From positions 113,585,234 through 113,649,233 of the forward strand of contig OZ035962.1 in the NCBI GenBank assembly GCA_964034945.1: 64,000 nt of DNA. Reading direction: 5' to 3'. The stretch is from Chrysopilus asiliformis (lineage: Eukaryota; Arthropoda; Insecta; Diptera; Rhagionidae). Below are positions 1 to 10,725 of the stretch, piece by piece. The notes beneath the pieces were generated by a model. That model had not been told where the DNA came from and did no database searches. It saw nothing but the letters and a program-made list of their open reading frames with translations. The first letter of the stretch is position 1, and every line of letters starts with the position of its first letter. Position numbers and translations under genes: made by a program.

Positions 1-2590
1 GAAAGTGAATTCCATTTATTTTCTATCAATCTCTTTCATTCTAACTGTTGTAAACGATATAATACCATAACATTTCCACTCAAAGAAATTAATGAAGCAA
101 ATATTGATTTTGGCGAAAATTAAATACAAATTCAGATCAAAGTGATCGATCCCATCCATCGTCACATGGCTGGCTTTTAATCATTTAAGGCCGAAAAATC
201 CACATACGAAGGAGCTTCATAAAAGTATATCTTCTGGTAGTCATCGATGTTGTCATCTGGAATGTTGTAGTAATCCACAAAACATCCTTAGGGAATCCTG
301 AATTACCCCTTACGGTTTTCTCCAGGCACCATCCATAAAATTACCGACGGACCGTGCAGACTCCTTCATCGTCCTATCCAACTGTCCTTAAAACTGAAAA
401 CATTTCTTTAGCCAATATCCTGTTCTGTTTTACGCACACATATTAAGAGTAACGCATACATGTACGACGGTATGCGTATTCGAAATGTCTGATGGCTATA
501 ATCATTTGATACTTGATCAGAATTTGTGACGGTATCCGACCGGATGGCCCATAGCCAAGTTTCTTGAGTACACTTTGATTGATTGATTGATTGCTACACA
601 ACGGAAAAATGTTTGGAAACATGTTACCGCAGCTTTCTCCCCATCATTTTCCGGCTTCTAGTCGCCCATTTTCCTTGAAAGACCATCGACCTTAATCCTA
701 ATTCGGAAATCCTTCACACTAAACTTCAATTCACACTACCTACACATTCTATAATTCCAGATCCCTAGCCAAGCACTTTCTATTTTGGATAACGGCACAA
801 AAAAAATTCCCTAGTGGGAAAAAACCGCACACATTCGTCCCAATTCGATTTCACACATTTTTCTACTAAAGGTCGCTACCCGAAATTTCCCTAGACAACC
901 CACTGGAGAATAAAAGGGAAAAAAATTGAGTGCCTGTCCGATTCGAGTGAAAAAAAAAGAACTGACCACAGCAGGACTGAATAGTAGTACGTTATCAGTT
1001 GGAACAGAATCCCATAAATGACCTAAAGGCCCATATAGAAGCATTTTATGCTAATCATGCCCGTGATGGGTGATAATTGAAGGTTTTTTCCAGAATATTA
1101 AAATTCGAGTGCTGTTTCTGATTGAAATTCATCCCCCTAACCACACTTATGCACAAGAGCCAACCGACCGACCTAGTGTTTATGAACAAATCATTCTAGT
1201 GGACCTTTTTGGTAATCCTCCCTCTTGCCACCATCATTACAAAAATTACATAACACTACAGCAGGCAGATAGAAGGGCAATACCTTCGACTCGTATACAA
1301 CAATACGAATTGAACGCATTACATAATTCGGGATACGGGACGGACGACTATGTGTGAATACAGCAAAACATAACCCATAAATATCAATCTTAAATCGAGA
1401 TTCCGAAGAGGGGTTCCAAATATTTTTTGAACAAAAAAACGGAAAATTTTTCCTCCTGGTTTTTTTTTCATAGTTCTGTGACATCGGAAGTAGTTGCGGG
1501 GCTTAGCGACAATTTCAGCCCAATCGCCAGAAATGTCCAAATAGAAAAAAAAATCCCATCAATCATTGTCTAATGATTGAGAGCCTGGAAAAGCGCAAAT
1601 ATAGGACTTTTAGGATGTTTACTATGTACATACTAAATGGACATGGACAGCAAATCCTACTAACAAGAAAAAAAACAAACCACCAACAACAAATAAAATT
1701 GACAGAAAAAAAAATCATTCGGTCCACCCCTCGATGTCCTTCAGGCCGGTCCATCCCGCTGGTTGAACATGACATGATTTTAACTTTACCAAAATTGCAT
1801 TAGTGTGGCAATCGTAAATCTCTAGCTGTAGTTGTCAATCGTTAATAACGCAACATAATCTGGAATATCAATCCCATCTATCTTCATGTTATAAATAAAT
1901 TGAGTTGAGTTCTATGCTGGATTTTAATGATGGTTTTATCGGATAAATTCGACTATTGTGTGGTATGGGAATACAAAACTTAATACCAAATAAACTACCA
2001 TTTAAGGTTTAAAAAAATATATGATTTGAACAGCATATGATTTTTTTATAATGAAAATTCGCTCCTGTCGACATCACACCGCAAAGTTTCACGGTTTAAA
2101 AGAAATAAAGTATTTTGTTTTAGAAAAATGGGAAAAAAATTCAGAAATTACTTTTTTTAATAACTTTTAAAAAAAGAAGACCATTGCGATTTGAAGTGTC
2201 AAAATGTTTACAAAGATTGAGATCAATGAAAAATGTTTGTACGAGATTTCCGAGATTCTTACGAGATTTTACATTTCGAATTTTGGAATTCCAACAAAAA
2301 GCACCATATTTGTTAGGCCCGCTTTACGGTATTGCACCATAAGTTGATAGGTTTGTATTATTCTAGGACCAAACGGATATCCTAAATCTAATTACTGTGA
2401 ATGGAGTAGTTCTTAAGAAGCATTGTCCAAGTATTGACCAAAAACATTTTTGTAAAAGAACTTTAACGCCTAGACTATTTGGCCTAGACTATTAATTGCG
2501 AAAAAATTCGCCAAATTTTTTCAATCCCTATTAAAGTATCCCGTCACTTTCTTTTGAATTAATCACCCTAGATGTGTTAAAGAAATTGTT
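1..2590. other. Unassigned AT-rich DNA
   Basis: No gene, RNA or repeat family can be supported here apart from one weak minus-strand coding candidate at 177-287, listed separately. Short open frames on both strands overlap each other and lack domain motifs or convincing splice sites. Several A or T homopolymer runs are present. Confidence 0.5.
177..287 (-). other. Possible C-terminal coding fragment, unrecognised
   Basis: On the minus strand a 36-codon frame ends at a TAA (177-179). It reads as an acidic, tyrosine-rich peptide containing DYYNIPDDN and ending FSALND. Base composition is less AT-biased than the surroundings. The frame is closed upstream by a stop at 288-290; an AG just upstream could be a splice acceptor but has a poor pyrimidine tract. 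I do not recognise the peptide. It may be a last exon, a decayed coding relic, or chance. Confidence 0.12.
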
Positions 2591-2757
2591 TACACTCTTT
2601 TCCCAGTAAACTTCCTAGCGAAATTTGACTTGGAAAACAGAAAATAGTCTTTTTTTTTAATGTTTACCCAGTAAAATTTACTGAAATACTGTCTTTCAAA
2701 CACAGTAAATTTTACTGAAAAAACAGTAAGCTTTTACTGGTTTCGTCCCAGTATTTT

Positions 2758-3404
2758 ATAGTACCACGAAGACCGAGCTATGCTCGGAGACCTCAAAATC
2801 CTACTTTTGTTGATTTTTGGGGAAAAACTAAGTTCACATTATCTTTACAGAGCTTTTCCAGAGTTTTTAAATTCCCGACCTAGAAAGCTAGAACTAAAAC
2901 TAACGCGCGATAACATAATTTCATAGAAATCGGTTGAGTGGTTATTGAGTAATCGCTGCCACCGATTTTTGAAACGTTATTTTGAGACATCAGGTGAGGG
3001 TTATCGAGGGGAGGGAAAAGTCAGGTTTGTAGTGAAAAAATCGAAAATCCTTAGTCCCCTTAGTAATACTGTAAAGTTTCATTAAGGTCGGACCACCCAA
3101 TTCGAAGATACCAGACTAGGGGTATCAAGGGGAGGGAAAAGTCAGGTTTGTAGTAGAAAGATCGAAAGCCCTTAGCCCCCTTAGTAATACGGTAAAGTTT
3201 CATTAAAATCGGACCACCCAATTCGAAGATAACAGGCGAGGGGTATCGAAGGGGAATTTTCTCAGAGGTGAGACCTATCTAGATCGGTTTTTGTCCCCGA
3301 AAATCCCTAACCCCAAGATTCGTGAAAATCGTTAGGCGGGTTTTCGAGATCGTTTGTGCAGACAGACAGACAGACAGACATTCCTCGTATTATATTATAG
3401 GATT
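2758..3404 (+). repeat. Dispersed repeat family C, with 121-bp internal duplication
   Basis: Starts near a perfect hairpin CCGAGCTATGCTCGG and ends in (GACA)n at about 3359-3380 followed by a TTATATTATAGG tail. Two successive modules carry the phrase TCAGGTTTGTAGT (3021 and 3142), giving a 121-bp period with several substitutions, and a degraded third module follows. There is no coding content. The layout (5' hairpin, repeated phrases ending CGGACCACCCAATTCGAAGA, GACA tract) resembles non-autonomous retroposon tails seen in insects. Confidence 0.6.
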
Positions 3405-3420
3405 GTTCCCATTTTCCTGT

Positions 3421-3509
3421 CAGTAAAATTCTTATTTCTAGAATAACATTAATTTTTACAGGATTCCCAGTAAAAATTAATGTTATTTTAGAAAATGAGA
3501 ATTTTACTG
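3421..3509. repeat. Long imperfect palindrome
   Basis: Two arms of about 39 nt (3421-3459 and 3470-3509) pair almost perfectly around a 10-nt loop. The outer parts read CAGTAAAATTC and GAATTTTACTG. It belongs to the surrounding inverted-repeat element and would form a stable hairpin in single-stranded DNA or RNA. Confidence 0.75.
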
Positions 3510-3779
3510 AGAATACAATCCAATATTTACTGGGAGGAACAGTAAATTTTATTTACTATGAAAGAGCAATAAAATTTTCCTCACTTCATCGTAGTTGCCT
3601 TTGTAGGCGTCAAAGGACAAAGGCTCAGAACGATCTTCTGATAACGATCGGTTTTATCGATATCGATCTGTATGATTGAGTCACTCGATAATAAACTGTT
3701 GTCCGAACCAGTCGCTCTTTTATTTGCTTTGTTCTACACCTTTTTACTGGGTTCCTAGTAAAATCTGGTTTAGAGTGTA

Positions 3780-5045
3780 GACCAATTCTCGCAACCGATT
3801 TTTTTCATACAACCAATACTTTCTGTACAACGTGTAAGATAAACGGTGAACCTAAAAACGCATTCAGGATAATAGTTTTATATATATATATTTTTAGTTT
3901 TTCGATAGTTCCACGTTAATTTACGCCTAAGTGAATTTTTGAGTTGTTTCGAACCTAACAGGATCATGCAGAACTTTTTTCGAGTCCTTGTATCCACTTG
4001 AATATGAAAACCTTTGCCAAATGTTCGATTAATCGCTGACTGTTCCGCTCACATCGCGATATCAAAATTCGATGTTTTTTGCATATTCATATTTATTGGC
4101 AATAACTGATTTATGTATGTTTTATGCGAACCGGGAGATATTCTTTTAAATTTCATTTTTGCCTAATTGAACCTCAACAAAAAAAAATCCACCACCACCA
4201 AGCGCAACAATAAATATTTTATCAGTATAAAAACACACTACAAAAAAAAAACAAGTTTTCCGGTATGGATGTTTTAAATAAAAATATATTTTTCAATCAA
4301 TTTATTCGCTTTAAATAGGTTTAAAGGAATATTAGCGCGATATTGAATAAAACTTTTTCTATTATTTTATTATCACAAATTATATTCTCGTTCACATTCA
4401 ATACATGATGAAATTTTTTCATTGGAACTTTTGAAAAATTCTTTTAGTACTTATTTGTTGTGTGTGCACTAATATGAAAAAGAACGAACGTTTAAAAGCA
4501 AAATTGATTTAAATTTCAATTTTTGCATAAAGAAATTTATGGCAGGTTTCGCGAAGTTTTTAGCGACCCCTAAATCAAGTTGGTGGGCAAATTTCAAGAA
4601 AAAGGGCCTGCTAATTCGATTTAGTTGCCGTTAAAAGTTTCATGAAACTGTCCATTAATCTGCTAAATATACTCTCTGAAGCTCTGAATTTTAATATGAA
4701 ATTTTTGAAACTATGAAATGTAATTTTTTTCCATAAAATATACAATAATTTCATACAGTAAACCTAAACTAATTACACTTTTACCAATTTTACCTTTTAG
4801 TTCTTTTAATCTTATTAACTCGACTGCAGGAGACTGAAGGACACAATGCATAAAAATCGTATGCATAAAAATGAGCATATGGTTATACCTAAAATTCTCC
4901 AATTTTTGTGAACAAAAGTGAGCAAATGCTGCACTTTGGAAGAAGTGCAAGTAAGGGTTTATACCATATATTTTTGAAACTAACTCGGGTCCTATCGCGG
5001 AAAAAGTTCTATGCAATGATAAATCCAAAGAACCTTTATTTAAAA
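3780..5045. other. Unassigned AT-rich DNA
   Basis: No gene, inverted-repeat element or known repeat family was seen. It contains a short TA dinucleotide run near 3882 and several homopolymer tracts. Confidence 0.5.
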
Positions 5046-5370
5046 ACTAGCTTGCATACCCGTCGTTGCCGGGTTAAGTTTTATCAATTTTTTTTTTTTT
5101 TGATGGTCTATGTTGGAGCTAAATTTCAGGCCAATCGGCTCGGTAGTTTCCCCGCGAAAGGGTAACAAAGAGGAAGATCTAAGTTTCGAAATCACTTTAC
5201 CCCCTCCCCTTACTCCCCCCACCCCTCGCGCTACTTTTCCGTATGCCTATGTTGCAACCAGAACTACCACAGACACTCATGCCAAATTTCAAGTCAATCG
5301 GTTCAGCCGTTTTTGCGTGAAAGAGGAACAGACAGACAGACACCAACTCATTTTTATATAATAGTATGAT
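5046..5370 (+). repeat. Dispersed repeat family A, copy 1 (short form)
   Basis: Begins ACTAGCTTGCATACCCG and ends with a GACAGACAGACA run followed by CACCAACTCATTTTTATA and TAGTATGAT. The start holds a small hairpin (ACCCG / CGGGT). Two modules are present: one with GGCCAATCGGCTCGGTAG, and one with AAGTCAATCGGTTCAGCCG just before the GACA tract. No protein is encoded. It looks like a non-autonomous retroposon; the class is inference. Confidence 0.75.
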
Positions 5371-5691
5371 TATCAAGAAAAAAATCGAAATCCTTACATT
5401 CCGACATTTGAGTTTTCAGAAAAAAATACGCATACTGCTTTACAACAAATTTGCAAATGAAACTTTTGTATTCAAATGGTCTAAGCTGTAAAAAACTAAA
5501 AGGTGATTTCTTTAATTTCACTATTTCCAAAGGTTTCACACAATTTTTATGTGAGTTTCTGAACTCCACAGAAAGTAAAATATAGTTATGGCTTTTTGGG
5601 TCTTTCAAATTCTGAAATATATTTAATAATTCGCAGGTATTTCAATTCATCCTGATATTGCAAATTCGGAAATTCATCCAGAACTTGAAAA
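5371..5691. other. Unassigned AT-rich spacer
   Basis: About 320 bp between two dispersed repeats. Nothing recognisable was seen. Confidence 0.5.
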
Positions 5692-6064
5692 ATCAGAAAA
5701 GCTTTAATTGCCAATCTGGCAATCATTGGAGACCCGTATGGTGATATTCGTATCAAAATTCGAATAGTTATACCAAAATTCCACTTTGGAGTCAAACTTT
5801 CCAATAAGATTTTTTTAAATTTATTCCAATCGGATTTTGATGTATGGGAGTTTTATGTCTAGCTCAATCCGTGCGCTCGCAATCCGCGCCACAGACGGAC
5901 AGACAGACAGTCGGACAGACGGACGGACGGACATGTAACAATTTATTATTTTTATCATTCTAAACACACTGGTGTAATTCATTTTTGTGTGTGAGAACGG
6001 GATCTTGGCGTTACAAACGGTAAGGCAAAGTTAATATACCCTTTGGTTTCACCATACGTGTATA
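5692..6064 (+). repeat. Dispersed repeat family B, copy 2, internally deleted
   Basis: Matches the full copy at 43425-44025 from the hairpin ATTGCCAATCTGGCAAT through the 3' end, but lacks about 180 bp: the join GTTTTATGT/CTAGCTCAATCC skips the segment that holds the GGGGGGTACCCCC phrase in the full copy. The GACA/GACG tract and tail are retained. The terminal hairpin is damaged, with GTGTATA instead of GGGTATA at 6058-6064. Confidence 0.75.
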
Positions 6065-6134
6065 AAAATCAGAAAAGCTCCTTATAAATTTAAGTTTTCC
6101 ATCAAAACAAATATAAATCTGTATCGAATGCGAA

Positions 6135-6403
6135 CATATATCTGTACCCCAGAGGTAAACTGTCGTAACTGCCAAAACCGCGATTTTGGAGTTATTTTTG
6201 TAACTACATTGTGGGGACGTATATATTATATCAACTAATATTTGGTTTAAACAATGTCCTAAAATAAAATAAACTACAAAAGTTTCAAATAATTACCGAA
6301 AATCATACACAATAAAAAGTTCGCAATTCCGAACTAAATGGCTCTCCTGTAAAATTTGCAAAATGTCAGTTACGACAGTTTACCTCTGGGGTACAGATAT
6401 ATG
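6135..6403. mobile_element. MITE with 37-bp perfect terminal inverted repeats
   Basis: The arms at 6135-6171 and 6367-6403 are exact reverse complements and include TCTGTACCCCAGAGGTAAAC. The inner part is about 195 bp of AT-rich non-coding DNA. The outer bases read TATA on both sides, so a TA (or TATA) target duplication is hidden inside the palindromic edge. The perfect arms suggest little decay since insertion. It encodes no transposase; a Tc1/mariner-type helper is a guess from the TA target. Confidence 0.8.
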
Positions 6404-7634
6404 TAGCAAATCGATGCAAATTCTTGAAGGTTCTTGCACACAAAAATTTTCTAAAATTAGATGCTCTAATTTTAGATGCTAAAGATAAAACACATATTTT
6501 TAAAAATTCAATACTTCGACTCCTATGAGATTTTAAGAACATAAATATAGGATTTTTGCTAAAAACCTTAAACGAATTTCTTAAAAAAAAATAGGATAAG
6601 AAAATTTCTTTTTGCAAAAAAATACAATTAAAAGAAAAAAAGTGTTTTACTCTTGTAAGTTTTCTATGAGACGAAATTCTCTAATATTTATCAATTCCCA
6701 AGTCAAGTAAATACTAATTAAGTACTCAAATTAATAGCTAACCAAATAGCTGAAAGCAAAATAAATATTTGAAATGTTATTTCAACTATATTAACAATTT
6801 CTTAATAATTTCAAAATATAATATTTACCTCTATAAAGTGTTTATCTTAAAGTTGTTTAATTCAAAAAGAAATTTATGTCTTTATGCTTAACACACAAAC
6901 GCAACAACTACCAATAAACAGTTACGATCTTCGAAGATTTAACTTTTGATTTTTTTATATATTTTTTTCATAAAATTCTTCACATTGAATTTCGTCTAGA
7001 CGAATTTATATACGATATGAAAGCGTGTTAAACGTAATATTAGAAACGACTTAAAGAGTTATTATAGCATATTTGGACACATACAGAGAATAAATCTTTT
7101 CCAAAATCGTTATTTACGGCCGTACATACATGGTGTGACAATGGAAAAATGTAAACAAACAAGCCAATGGATAAAATATTCTTTCAACACACAGCCATCA
7201 TATTAATTTTTTATCTATTGTACACGTACAAAACATCGACAAATATTCGCGGTAATTGAACACACGGGACACTTTTCTTTGCTATTTTTTGCGGAAATCC
7301 TTTTTTCGCTAAACAAATGGTTTTTTTCTTCAAAATTTTCACACGTTGAAAACACTAAGTCGATGGTATGAGCACCACTAGTTTTATTCTAAATTGCTAT
7401 ACGTGGTAACAATTATATGTTTTTCAAAACGTGTTACAGACAAACGTTTGATATTCACCCACAAATTATGTGATTTACAGTAATTATCATAGTAAGAATT
7501 AAAATTACTATGTCACGATAACGATGAGCATATCGCACCGTTTAACTGAATCAGCTGTCAGCAGCACGCGACGTTTTTCACTAACTGTGTTGTATTTCCA
7601 CCTGTGTGGCTGGTTTTTTTTTCTTATTTCCTTT

Positions 7635-7650
7635 GTGTGTGTGTGTGTGT
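7635..7650 (+). repeat. (GT)8 microsatellite
   Basis: Eight GT units followed directly by a T run. It is a simple-sequence repeat with no other features. Confidence 0.9.
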
Positions 7651-8161
7651 TTTTTTTTGTTGAAAGTCAGGTAGTTATTGACACAATTCACTACCCTGAA
7701 ACAAACACAAATTCTCACCAATCACCAACAGAAAATGCAAGTTAGTAGTGACAAGGACAATTTTTTTTATATCCCTTCGTATAAACAAGCAGCAGAATAA
7801 AGTTGCAGGAATAAGAAAAAAAATTAAATATAAATATGTAACACGTTGTTTTGACGTTTTACACGAAATCACTCCCAATAATATCTCCTCCCCAGAGAAA
7901 GTTTTACATGCCGTCTCTCTAACTATGAACGATATATAGAAACAAATGGTACAACTTCACTCAAAGTTTGTCGTGAAAAATGAGAGCATTCCGTTGGTTT
8001 TGGGGCGACATAAAACTATACCAAACTATAGTTACAGGATAGCGATACAGGATATAGTCGAGTGAATATACAGGATACGGCAATTAAAATTACAATTCAC
8101 ACACGATTTGGGGTTTCAGTTGTTGCTACAGTTGGTACTGTTGTGTTATACTCGGACACTG

Positions 8162-8218
8162 GATGTGTTCTACGATGTCCTGAATGTGTTCTACCGTGTC
8201 CTGATGTGTTCTATGGGG
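8162..8218 (+). repeat. Short tandem repeat, 20-21 bp unit
   Basis: Nearly three copies of GATGTGTTCTACGATGTCCT with small changes (units start at 8162, 8182 and 8203). It has no coding meaning that I can see. Confidence 0.7.
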
Positions 8219-10518
8219 ATGTTTGTACTCTGTGAATGTCCTATTAAGGGATAGTCTGGACACAATGAATGGAAAGAGGACAGCTGGGACATTGATATTA
8301 ACGTTTTGCAAATACTAGATATTTATGCTTCTGCAAAAACAACAAACCGAGATGTCTAAGGATTTCTCCGGCCACGTCCTTTTACCACAATCCCAGCAAC
8401 ATCAGTTTCTACCAAAAACAACAACAACAAAAAGAAACTATAATTTTGTTAGTCCTTTCGCTGGTTTTACTATGGATCTTTACTTCCTACTTTCCCCCGT
8501 TTGGTTTTTGCCTTGCCTTGCCTTTCCACCCGCTATACGTTCTTTTTATTATTAACGTTACTGTCTCTAAGCTTAACGAATCGCACAATAAACCACTTTA
8601 GCACTTGTTCTAATCACTTGGGAGCCATCATCATTGTTCTATGCCCGAAATTTCATATATTATGTCTTTAATATTCGGCTTTAAGACATCGATTCCAGGA
8701 AACTTCACCGAGAGCGCGCCACACTAAAAGAAAACTCAGTGTGTGAAAGAACGGAAAACTTGGCAGAACACACAATCAGTGGTGAAGTTTTGGGAAAAAT
8801 CACACGAAAAAAAAAACATACACGGGAAAAACAGTCAGGAAAAGTAGGAACACTGAAGCTCAGTCTTAGTGCGAGGAAAAGAAAATGTTTTTTTTTTCTT
8901 AAACGATATTTTCGTTTTGATTTTTCCTTTCAGTCCAGTCGTTAAGTTGTTAACCAACACGCGACGTTTTCACACGATCGGATTGTTTAATTGAAGTGAC
9001 ATCTCGACTAATTATGCGATTCCGATATTCAGATATTTAGATTTTCTATAACCACATTCACGATTGTAATTTTTCTTACTGACAGAAAAAAAAACTTCTT
9101 TTTTCATTCAAACTTTTCGTGATTGTTGGAATTTAAAAAAAAAACCTTTTATAATTCTAATTTTCTTGCAATCTCCAAATGGAAATCTAACTATTCAACT
9201 AATTGGGAATAGAAATTAAACTAAGGAAATGAATTGTTTTTAGAATTTTTAGTTGAAGAAGAGGAAATTGTAGAGAAACTCCTCGAAAATAACCACACGG
9301 ACGCGCACGCTTCATAAATGACGGTCCTTACTGTACGAACGCGACTCTAGGACTGATGTCATGCAGCCAACAACTAAAATCTATAAAGTCCTTATGATAG
9401 CCGTGTGTTGTTGTATCTACCCGAATGCGAATATTGTGGATTGAATCTCTTTTCGGGATATTCGCAGAATCTCTTCCCGTTCTGTCCTTAAGGAGAACAC
9501 TGGCACATAGTATAAATGATGAAATCGCAAAAGAAGCATGGCGCAGAGCAAAAATACCCCTTCATCCTGGCCCAACTCCGTCTCTTCCTGCTAATTCCTT
9601 ATCCTGTTTTACTATTCAAACACCATCTCATCCCACCACCACAATCACAATGTATGCCAGTTCTTAGTCAGATTGCTCACTCCGTGATGCTCCTTTCTAA
9701 CACATCTCGGATGCTTCTTTAAATATAACACCGTGGTAGATATTCTCACTTGCATCTGAAGTATGCACATATCAGATCCTTTAAAATATTATAAAGGTCT
9801 TTTATTTATCAGAAAACCTCGGAAAAACGGCGCTCGGTATCGGAAACAGTGAAATCTCGTTCTAATTCCATCTGGCATCTTCTTAATTGAGAAATTCGCA
9901 TCAATCCCCTTAAGGTCTATCAATTAAAAATCCTGATTTTATTGTTCCATTTAATTAACACAGGCTACCGTGCACTTAATTCAATAATCTCATGGGTCCA
10001 AAATGTATACCAAAAAAAAGCAATCCTAAAAAAAAACAAAAACCATCCCTTTTTCCACCCAATCATTATGTGAAATTAATTGAGAACATTGTCTATAATT
10101 ATTTGGGTCCCGTCGTCTCGAGGACAATCGGCGCATTTAACGAAAATTCTTTCTCATAAAAAATGTATTTGCAAAGAGGATAATGGAGGAAGTGCGATGA
10201 CAAAACACACAACCAACATATCAAGTGAATATTTTGTGTCATTATTACAACATAAATTGCATAAAGTTTGTGTCTGGGTTCATCTTAAATTATTCAAACA
10301 AAACCATTTGATGATGGAACTCGAAATAAACAATTATCCCTTATTAATAATTGCTAATGCTACAATAGATTCTCTTCAAACTTTTGTACATCCTTAAAAA
10401 TAATGAAAATTCAGTGCTCTCTTACTTAACACATCGTTATCGTTTTAGGATATTGCCAGAACGAAGATCTTTATGTGAAAATTTCCTTGCGAAAAACCGT
10501 GTGACCGTTTGCTATTTT

Positions 10519-10725
10519 TACTTTCCTCTTCTGTAAAAGGAAAGTATTGTATTCATCACGGAATCCGACTCGTGAATGGAGACAGATAAAAAATTTCTGA
10601 TTACTACGAAATCGATTTCAGGCATAATTATGAGGATGTCCGCGCATCAGTCTGTCTATTTGTCCGTTGTACGTATCTTAAATAATTTGAGAACGCATTG
10701 ACCTAGCGACTTGAAATTGTTTATA
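10519..10725 (-). repeat. Dispersed repeat family E, copy 1
   Basis: Read on the minus strand it goes from the phrase TTTCAAGTCGCTAGGTCAAT through a decayed GACA tract, a roughly 130-nt tail with ATTATGAGGATGTCC on the plus strand, and a terminal hairpin TACTTTCC / GGAAAGTA (10519-10546). It is homologous to the 30369-30610 and 56615-56830 copies. No coding content is present. Confidence 0.6.

Larger units (their letters stand above)
2593..3777. mobile_element. Non-autonomous inverted-repeat element, TA target, carrying a nested repeat
   Basis: The element begins CACTCTTTTCCCAGTAAA and ends, read inward from the other side, CACTCTAAACCAG, with TA on both sides (2591-2592, 3778-3779). The outer thirds are full of short CAGTAAAATTTACTG-type inverted motifs. 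The middle (about 2758-3404) is a different dispersed repeat that seems to have inserted into it. No transposase frame is present. The TA target and CACT termini fit a Tc1/mariner-like MITE; that assignment is inference. Confidence 0.55.
6404..10518. other. Long stretch without a supportable gene; some less AT-rich patches
   Basis: No exon could be confirmed. It includes a (GT)8 run, a short 20-21 bp tandem repeat, and two direct copies of CACGCGACGTTTT (7565 and 8958). The patches near 7520-7610, 8700-8900 and 9300-9720 are less AT-rich and could be promoter or untranslated sequence. An initiator-like TCAGTGTG occurs near 8737, but no TATA box or downstream coding exon supports it. Confidence 0.35.
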
